DNA from: Pseudomonas californiensis
Lineage (GTDB): Bacteria; Pseudomonadota; Gammaproteobacteria; Pseudomonadales; Pseudomonadaceae
Direction: 5' to 3'
Length of the DNA: 64,000 nt
Assembly (NCBI RefSeq): GCF_021147775.1
Contig: NZ_JAGTPK010000014.1
Location: 1-64,000 of the forward strand
Within the stretch, counting starts at the first letter, position 1. The number at the start of each line of letters is the position of its first letter. A program made the position numbers and the translations under genes. Positions 58,163 to 64,000 of the stretch are shown one piece after another. Under the pieces are notes generated by a model. That model was not told the DNA's origin. It did no database searches and was given only the letters and a program-made list of their open reading frames with translations.

Positions 58163-59806
58163 GTGAGTGAGCTAATTCGCGTACCCGACATCGGCAACGG
58201 TGAAGGTGAAGTCATTGAGTTGATGGTCAAGGTCGGTGATCGCATCGAAGCTGACCAGAGCGTTCTGACGCTTGAGTCCGACAAGGCGAGCATGGAAATC
58301 CCGGCTCCAAAGGCCGGCGTGATCAAGGCCATGAAGGTCAAGCTGGGCGACCGCCTGAAAGAAGGCGACGAGCTGTTCGAGCTGGAAGTTGAAGGTGAAG
58401 CCTCTGCCGAGCCTGCACCGGCAGTTGAAGCCGTCCCTGCGCCAGCCGCTGAAAAGCCAGCAGAAGCAGCACCGGCACCTGCCGCCGCAGCGCCTGCTCC
58501 GACCGCCAGCGCAACCGTTCAGGACATTCACGTTCCAGACATCGGTTCTTCGGGCAAGGCCAAGATCATCGAACTGATGGTCAAGGTCGGCGACAGCATC
58601 CAGGCTGATCAATCGCTGATCACTCTGGAGTCCGACAAGGCCAGCATGGAGATTCCATCCCCTGCGGCAGGCGTTGTCGAGAGCATCGAAGTCAAGCTGG
58701 ATCAGGAAGTCGGCACCGGCGACCTGATCCTCAAACTGAAAGTCGAAGGCGCAGCACCGGCCGCAGCGCCTGCACCGGCTGCAAGCGCACCCGCAGCAGC
58801 TCCGGCCAAGACTGAAGCGGCTCCTGCCCCGGCTGCCGCACCAGCTAAAGCAGAAGCTGCACCGGCTCCGGCCGCACCTGCCAAAGACGGCGCCAAGGTC
58901 CATGCTGGCCCGGCAGTTCGTCAATTGGCGCGTGAATTCGGCGTCGAACTGAGCGCAGTCAGTGCCAGCGGCCCGCACGGTCGTGTGCTCAAGGAAGACG
59001 TACAGGCATACGTCAAAACCATGATGCAGAAGGCCAAGGAAGCTCCAGCAGGCGGCGCAAGCGGCGGCATGGGCATCCAGCCAATTCCGGAAGTCGACTT
59101 CAGCCGTTTCGGCGAAATCGAAGAAGTACCGATGACTCGCCTGATGCAACTCGGCGCGTCAGGCCTGCACCGCAGCTGGCTGAACATCCCTCACGTGACT
59201 CAGTTCGACCAGGCTGACATCACCGAGCTGGAAGCTTTCCGTGTTGCGCAGAAAGGCGCCGCAGAGAAAGCTGGCGTCAAGCTGACCGTGCTGCCACTGC
59301 TGCTCAAGTCCTGTGCACACCTGCTCAAGGAGCTGCCTGACTTCAACGCCTCGCTGGCACCGAGCGGCAAGGCTGTGATCCGCAAGAAATACGTGCACAT
59401 CGGTTTTGCCGTGGACACCCCGGACGGTCTGCTGGTCCCTGTGATCCGTGACGTCGATCAGAAGAGCCTGCTGCAATTGGCCGCCGAAGCAGCCGTACTG
59501 GCTGAAAAAGCGCGCAGCAAGAAACTGACCGCGAACGACATGCAGGGCGCCTGCTTCACCATCTCCAGCCTTGGCCATATTGGCGGCACTGGCTTCACGC
59601 CAATCGTCAACGCCCCGGAAGTGGCGATCCTGGGTGTTTCCAAGGCAACGATCCAGCCTGTCTGGGACGGCAAAGCCTTCCAGCCCAAGCTGATGCTGCC
59701 TCTGTCGCTGTCCTACGATCACCGCGTGATCAACGGCGCAGCTGCTGCCCGCTTCACCAAGCGCTTGAGCGAGTTGCTGGCGGACATCCGCACAATTCTG
59801 CTGTAA
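58163..59806 (+). CDS. aceF: Pyruvate dehydrogenase E2, dihydrolipoyllysine acetyltransferase
   Basis: AceF, 547 residues, the core of the complex. Two lipoyl domains (lipoyl Lys41 and Lys159, each in LESDKASMEIP), Ala/Pro-rich swinging linkers, an E1/E3-binding domain (GPAVRQLAREFGVELSAV, GPHGRVLKEDV), then the catalytic domain with YDHRVINGAAAARF holding the active-site His and Asp. The start is GTG 58163 behind AGGAGA; the frame opens 26 codons earlier. It follows aceE by 143 bases. Confidence 0.96.
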   Translation: MSELIRVPDIGNGEGEVIELMVKVGDRIEADQSVLTLESDKASMEIPAPKAGVIKAMKVKLGDRLKEGDELFELEVEGEASAEPAPAVEAVPAPAAEKPAEAAPAPAAAAPAPTASATVQDIHVPDIGSSGKAKIIELMVKVGDSIQADQSLITLESDKASMEIPSPAAGVVESIEVKLDQEVGTGDLILKLKVEGAAPAAAPAPAASAPAAAPAKTEAAPAPAAAPAKAEAAPAPAAPAKDGAKVHAGPAVRQLAREFGVELSAVSASGPHGRVLKEDVQAYVKTMMQKAKEAPAGGASGGMGIQPIPEVDFSRFGEIEEVPMTRLMQLGASGLHRSWLNIPHVTQFDQADITELEAFRVAQKGAAEKAGVKLTVLPLLLKSCAHLLKELPDFNASLAPSGKAVIRKKYVHIGFAVDTPDGLLVPVIRDVDQKSLLQLAAEAAVLAEKARSKKLTANDMQGACFTISSLGHIGGTGFTPIVNAPEVAILGVSKATIQPVWDGKAFQPKLMLPLSLSYDHRVINGAAAARFTKRLSELLADIRTILL

Positions 59807-59877
59807 GCCAGAGCAGGCCTGCCTTCACGGGCAGTCCTTGCCGTACCCGTTTGCGAGCTGCCACGCTCGAACCTCAA

Positions 59878-59903
59878 CCCCGCTTTCAAGCGGGGCTTTT
59901 TTT
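59878..59903 (+). terminator. Intrinsic terminator of aceEF
   Basis: Stem CCCCGCTT (59878-59885) with AAGCGGGG (59888-59895), followed by CTTTTTTTG. A textbook rho-independent terminator 72 bases past the aceF stop. The rest of the gap to dipA (to 60197) shows no gene. Confidence 0.93.
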
Positions 59904-60197
59904 GTCTGTTTTTTGACCAGATAAATGGTCGCAGCAGGCAGACGCCAGACCATTTCCGGGATAAAACGAATTCGACCGAAAGACTTTTTACCCCCGTAAA
60001 TACGGGGGCATTCCGGTAAAAACTGGATCCATTCCAGTAACCGATCATTTGTGCTGAAGATATGACGGAAACGGCCGACACTTTTATAGCACTAAGCCAC
60101 CGCGGTCTCTTGTAAGCATGGGCCGCATGATGCAACCTTGCCATACGCGATGTGGGCCATGCCCAACGCAATCAGTATTTCGGAAGCGAGTTTGTTC

Positions 60198-62891
60198 ATG
60201 AAAAGCCAAACCGATGCTGCCGGTAGATCCGCAGCCGAGGTAGTGACGCAATTGCCAGTGCCCTCGCGCCTGGGCATGCTGCGTTTCGAGCGGCTGAATG
60301 AAGCCAATTGGGCGCTATTGTTTCTCGATTCAAACTGTGAAAAACAGTTCGGCCTGGCTGCCGTGGATCTCTGCGCCCTGATTGGATCGCCTTACGCAAG
60401 CCTGATGGAACCTGAAGCGCGTTATCAGTTGCATGACGACGTGCAACTGCAACTGGCCACAGCCAACAATTACCTGATTCGCTACACCCTGCACACACCA
60501 TCAGGCCCGCTTGGCCTGCTTGAAATCGGCGAAGCCTACAAGCAGCACAATCGGCATTTGCTGCGCGGCTATTTCCTGATTACAGGGAGCGCTCTTGAAG
60601 ACGGGTCAACGGCTCCGGACGCTGATCTGGAAAGCCGCAACTCACGACTGCAGATTGCCCTGGAACTCAACCAGCGTGCCCAGCGTGATCAGTTTGCGCA
60701 CCTTGAGCGTGTCCGAGCCCAGCAGGATCTGATCCTGCGCCTGACCCGTCATCGCTATACGACCACCAATACCTTGCTGGAAGCCGCAGAGCTGATCACT
60801 CAAAGTGCCTGCGACATCTATGACGTTGATCGGGCCAGCATCTGGAACCTCAACGACAAATACCTTGAGCCCATCGCCGATTATCGTCGCCAGACGGGCG
60901 ATTATCAGCCCCGCTCGCCCATCGACATCAGCCCTTACCCCAGCTACCTCCAGGCCCTGCACACCAGCAGGGCCATCGATGCGAGCAATATCCATTCCGA
61001 CCCGCGCACCCGAGAGTTGGCTGAAGACCTTCACCCGCAGGGCGTCAACGCGGTTCTTGATGCAAGTATCCGTATCGACGGCCAAGTGGTGGGCGTGCTG
61101 TGCCTGGAACAGACCGGCACGACACGCGAATGGCAGACCGACGAGATCGCCTTTGCCGGTGAGCTGGCCGACCAGTTCGCCCAGGTCATCAATAATCTGA
61201 ACCGCCGCGCCGCCACCAATGCGCTTCACTTGTTTCAGCGCGCCGTCGAGCAAAGTGCCAACGCGTTTCTGCTGGTCAACTGCGATGGCGTGGTCGAGTA
61301 CGTCAACCCGAGCTTCACGGCCATCACGCAATACAGCTCCGAAGAAGTTGCCGGGCACAGACTGTCGGAACTGCCTGCGCTGGAAAACCTCAACGAGTTG
61401 TTGCTTGAAGCCAATTCCAGCCTGACCAGCAGCAACAGTTGGCAGGGGGAATTCAAGAGCCGACGAAAAAACCTGGAGCCCTACTGGAGCCAGCTGTCGA
61501 TTTCCAAGGTTTACGGCGACAACCGTGAACTGACGCATTACATCGGCATTTACGAAGACATCACCCAGAGCAAGCTGGCGCAGCAGCGTATCGAGCGGCT
61601 GGCGTATACCGACAACCTCACCAATCTGGGCAACCGTCCGGCGTTCATTCGCAACCTGGACGAACGCTTTGACCGTGACACCGATACGCCCATGAGCCTG
61701 CTGCTGGTCGATATCGACAACTTCAAGCGCATCAACGACAGCCTGGGTCACCAGACCGGTGACAAGCTGCTGATCAGCCTTGCACGCCGCCTGCGCAATA
61801 CCCTGAGCCCGTCTGACATACTGGCGCGCTTTGCCAGTAACGAGTTTGCCGTCCTGCTCGACCATACCGGTCAGGAAGCCGGGCAAAGCATTGCAAGCCA
61901 GGTGCTGGCGACGCTGGACAAGCCCATGTTCGTCGACAATCAGTTGATCAGCGTGACCGGCTCGGTCGGTTTGGCGTGCGCGCCACTGCACGGGCGCGAC
62001 CCCCAGACGCTGATGAAAAACGCCGGCCTTGCCCTGCACAAGGCCAAAGCCAACGGCAAGCATCAAGTACAGGTGTTCACCGAGGCGCTGAACGCCGAAG
62101 CCAGCTACAAGCTGTTCGTCGAAAACAACCTGCGCCGCGCTCTGACCCAGAATGAGCTGGAAGTTTTCTATCAACCCAAACTGTGCCTGCTGACCGGTCG
62201 CCTGACCGGCATGGAAGCGCTGCTACGCTGGAATCACCCTGAAAAAGGCATGATTCGCCCGGATCAGTTCATCAGTGTCGCGGAAGAAACCGGCCTGATC
62301 ATTCCGATCGGCAAATGGGTGGCGCGCCAGTCCTGCCGCATGAGCAAGGACCTGACCGCAGCAGGCTTCGGCAATCTGCAGGTGGCGATCAACGTCTCGC
62401 CCAAGCAGTTCTCCGACCCTGAGCTGGTGTCCTCGATTGCCGCGATCCTCAAGGAAGAAGCGCTCGACGCCTCGCTGCTGGAACTGGAACTGACCGAGGG
62501 TCTGCTGCTGGAAGCGACCGAAGACACCCGTCAGCAGCTCGACTCGCTGAAGAAGCTTGGCCTGTCGCTGGCGATGGATGACTTTGGTACGGGGTACTCA
62601 TCGTTCAGTTATCTGAAAAAATTCCCGATTGATGTGATCAAGATTGATCGCAGCTTTATTCGGGACATTCCTGATGACGAAGACGACATGGAAATCACCT
62701 CGGCGGTCATTGCCATGGCTCACAATCTGAAGCTCAAAGTAGTGGCCGAAGGCATTGAAACTGCTGCCCAGCTGGCGTTCCTGCGACGTCATCGTTGCGA
62801 TGTCGGACAGGGTTATCTGTTCGACAAACCCATCCCCGGCGAAGCGTTGATCGAAAAGCTGGCGCGCTACCCTCGTCGCGCACCCATCTGA
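60198..62891 (+). CDS. dipA: Cyclic di-GMP phosphodiesterase DipA-like (GAF-PAS-GGDEF-EAL)
   Basis: An 897-residue cytosolic protein (P. aeruginosa DipA has 899). Order: N-terminal sensor about 1-170, GAF about 200-350 (DVDRASIWNLND, GVLCLEQTG), PAS about 350-470 (YVNPSFTAITQYSSEEVAGH), a GGDEF domain whose signature is ASNEF (RFASNEFAVLLD), and a complete EAL domain (GMEALLRWNHP, DDFGTGYSSFSYLKKFPIDV, KIDRSFI). The GGDEF motif is degenerate and should not make c-di-GMP; the EAL part should hydrolyse it. DipA promotes biofilm dispersal. ATG 60198 is preferred over one 20 codons upstream. It stands between aceF and msrA as in PAO1. Confidence 0.9.
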   Translation: MKSQTDAAGRSAAEVVTQLPVPSRLGMLRFERLNEANWALLFLDSNCEKQFGLAAVDLCALIGSPYASLMEPEARYQLHDDVQLQLATANNYLIRYTLHTPSGPLGLLEIGEAYKQHNRHLLRGYFLITGSALEDGSTAPDADLESRNSRLQIALELNQRAQRDQFAHLERVRAQQDLILRLTRHRYTTTNTLLEAAELITQSACDIYDVDRASIWNLNDKYLEPIADYRRQTGDYQPRSPIDISPYPSYLQALHTSRAIDASNIHSDPRTRELAEDLHPQGVNAVLDASIRIDGQVVGVLCLEQTGTTREWQTDEIAFAGELADQFAQVINNLNRRAATNALHLFQRAVEQSANAFLLVNCDGVVEYVNPSFTAITQYSSEEVAGHRLSELPALENLNELLLEANSSLTSSNSWQGEFKSRRKNLEPYWSQLSISKVYGDNRELTHYIGIYEDITQSKLAQQRIERLAYTDNLTNLGNRPAFIRNLDERFDRDTDTPMSLLLVDIDNFKRINDSLGHQTGDKLLISLARRLRNTLSPSDILARFASNEFAVLLDHTGQEAGQSIASQVLATLDKPMFVDNQLISVTGSVGLACAPLHGRDPQTLMKNAGLALHKAKANGKHQVQVFTEALNAEASYKLFVENNLRRALTQNELEVFYQPKLCLLTGRLTGMEALLRWNHPEKGMIRPDQFISVAEETGLIIPIGKWVARQSCRMSKDLTAAGFGNLQVAINVSPKQFSDPELVSSIAAILKEEALDASLLELELTEGLLLEATEDTRQQLDSLKKLGLSLAMDDFGTGYSSFSYLKKFPIDVIKIDRSFIRDIPDDEDDMEITSAVIAMAHNLKLKVVAEGIETAAQLAFLRRHRCDVGQGYLFDKPIPGEALIEKLARYPRRAPI

Positions 62892-63035
62892 ATCCCCTTC
62901 CTGCGCTCCGTTCTGTCGGGCAAACTATCGCTCTGTTTTTACACGCCGGCACGTGTTGGTACGTGTAACGGGCTCATGTAGCCCATTTATCCGTCCTGAC
63001 CCCTGCTGCCTGTCTCTGACAAGAGGATGTGGTTG

Positions 63036-63683
63036 ATGACTTTGCGCTCGGAAATTCTAGTGAACAAAAACGTACTGCCTACCGCCCAGCAAGCATTGCC
63101 AGGCCGCGAAACTCCCATGTCGCTTCCGGAAACCCACTTCGTCAACGGCAATCCGCTGCTGGGCCCGTTTTCGAACAACGTGGAATTTGCCATTTTCGGC
63201 ATGGGCTGTTTCTGGGGTGCCGAGCGCCGTCTCTGGCAACAGGAAGGGGTTGTCAGCACTGCCGTCGGCTATGCAGGCGGCATGACGCCGAACCCTACCT
63301 ATGAAGAAGTCTGCTCCGGCCTTACCGGCCACAGCGAAGTCGTGCTGGTGGTCTACGAGCCTGAAAAAATCAGTTACGAGTCGCTGCTCAAAGTGTTCTG
63401 GGAAGCACACAACCCGACCCAGGGTATGCGTCAGGGCAATGACATCGGCACGCAGTACCGCTCGGTGATTTACTGCACACAACCCGAACAGCTGGAAGCT
63501 GCCAAGGCCAGTGCGCAGGCGTTTCAGGCCGAATTGAGCAAAGCGGGCCTGAGTGAAATCACGACCGAGATCGAAGAAGCACCGACGGTGTATTTCGCCG
63601 AAGCGTACCACCAGCAATATCTGGCGAAGAACCCGCAAGGCTATTGCGGCCTGGGCGGAACCGGCGTCTGCCTGCCGGCTTGA
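63036..63683 (+). CDS. msrA: Peptide methionine-S-sulfoxide reductase
   Basis: MsrA, 215 residues, reduces methionine S-sulfoxide in proteins. The active site [10 protein letters not shown] has Cys58; the resolving cysteines are in the C-terminal [14 protein letters not shown]. The Pseudomonas N-terminal extension [20 protein letters not shown] is present. ATG 63036 has AGAGG 9 bases upstream; an ATG three codons earlier is unlikely. Confidence 0.95.
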   Translation: MTLRSEILVNKNVLPTAQQALPGRETPMSLPETHFVNGNPLLGPFSNNVEFAIFGMGCFWGAERRLWQQEGVVSTAVGYAGGMTPNPTYEEVCSGLTGHSEVVLVVYEPEKISYESLLKVFWEAHNPTQGMRQGNDIGTQYRSVIYCTQPEQLEAAKASAQAFQAELSKAGLSEITTEIEEAPTVYFAEAYHQQYLAKNPQGYCGLGGTGVCLPA

Positions 63684-63715
63684 TACAACAGGCTAGTACA
63701 GGTTTGCCGAGGCGC

Positions 63716-63850
63716 GTAGGTCAGCGCGCCTACTGGCCTCTTCGTCAGCAAGCGGAACGTCGCTAGGCTCTTCCCACTTCAAACCTGTTTCCAGGTTTGA
63801 TAGTTGGGGGAGTCAGCCGGACGGCGTTCCGTTTGCTCGCGAAGGCACGA
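63716..63850. repeat. Inverted REP pair (REPIN-like) after msrA
   Basis: A small hairpin GTAGG/CCTAC lies at about 63716-63733. Beyond it, 63740-63775 and 63806-63845 are inverted, related REP-like sequences around a perfect TCAAACCTG-TTTC-CAGGTTTGA centre (63779-63800). The right arm GGGAGTCAGCCGGACGGCG is nearly the same as one at 17229-17247. It may also end the msrA message. Confidence 0.7.
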
Positions 63851-63930
63851 CTGGAAGCGCCGCACCGCTTTCAGATGCAGGTGTTACTCAGCAGCCTGCT
63901 CGCAGCCAACCGAAGAACGGGCCTCGACGG

Positions 63931-64000
63931 TTACTCGGCAATCAGCCAGTCCATCTTCCAGCCGCCCTGGGTCTGGCCCAGTTTTTCGGCCAGATAAGGC
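63931..64000 (-). CDS. C-terminal end of an unidentified gene, partial at window edge
   Basis: Minus-strand frame PYLAEKLGQTQGGWKMDWLI then AE and a TAA at 63931-63933. The composition is protein-like and the frame is open to the window edge. Too short to name. Confidence 0.55.
   Translation of the reverse strand, partial: PYLAEKLGQTQGGWKMDWLIAE

Noticed and set aside
58702..58896. Ala/Gly-rich minus-strand ORF and apparent repeats
   Set aside because: Produced by the Ala/Pro linkers of aceF, whose codons are repetitive.
60642..62174. A 510-codon minus-strand open frame opposite dipA
   Set aside because: Shadow of dipA, which has clear domains in the sense frame.

Overview
The window is chromosomal DNA of a Pseudomonas, most likely the P. 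syringae group. This rests on gene content and order (parE-yqiA-cpdA; thiC with a TPP riboswitch beside tolC and waaA; hldE-msbA-waaL and the LPS core genes; glnE-aceE-aceF-dipA-msrA), which parallel P. aeruginosa PA4988-PA5018 as I remember it, and on Pseudomonas-type REP repeats. No tRNA, rRNA or CRISPR array was seen.

Layout. (1) 1-119: the right end of an IS3-family insertion sequence, ending 6 bases past the stop of pqiC. (2) 126-8266, all minus strand: pqiC-like lipoprotein, parC, a membrane-anchored retropepsin-like protein, a secreted esterase-like protein, parE, yqiA and cpdA, many overlapping by a few bases. (3) 8359-13806: an accessory block of contact-toxin and immunity genes between cpdA and its usual neighbour yqiB (DUF1249). 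It holds a frame-broken parent toxin with a DUF6883-like tip and a DUF4926-like immunity gene, an orphan toxin tip carrying an 88-bp copy of the parent's pre-tip segment, three related immunity-type genes (one dead), a second DUF4926-like gene, an unknown ORF, a candidate cysteine-peptidase toxin with a membrane immunity partner, and a remnant of a second such membrane gene. (4) 13807-26040: yqiB, nudF, an RsiV-like lipoprotein, cytX, thiC, tolC, waaA, an SMR pump, an FAD oxidoreductase, an aldo/keto reductase and a Nudix-like protein.

(5) 26041-51857: the LPS inner/outer core locus (hldE, msbA, waaL, glycosyltransferases, dnpA, mig-14, wapH, carbamoyltransferase, four kinase-fold proteins, waaG, waaC, waaF), nearly all minus strand and translationally coupled. 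It is interrupted at 38732-44839 by a plus-strand gene for a 2035-residue dermonecrotic-type toxin. That protein ends in two tandem copies of an EreA/ChaN/Tiki-like domain: the first has lost every candidate catalytic residue and the second keeps them. (6) 52032-64000: glnE, the pyruvate dehydrogenase operon aceEF, dipA, msrA, a REP pair and the tail of one more gene. Two FadR/PdhR-type palindromes lie 52 bp apart upstream of aceE.

The core genes serve housekeeping roles: DNA decatenation, cAMP turnover, thiamine synthesis and salvage, LPS core assembly and phosphorylation, nitrogen control, pyruvate oxidation, c-di-GMP hydrolysis and protein repair. The two accessory insertions, the toxin-immunity block and the giant toxin, are the least ordinary parts. 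Every family assignment comes from reading motifs; no database search was run.
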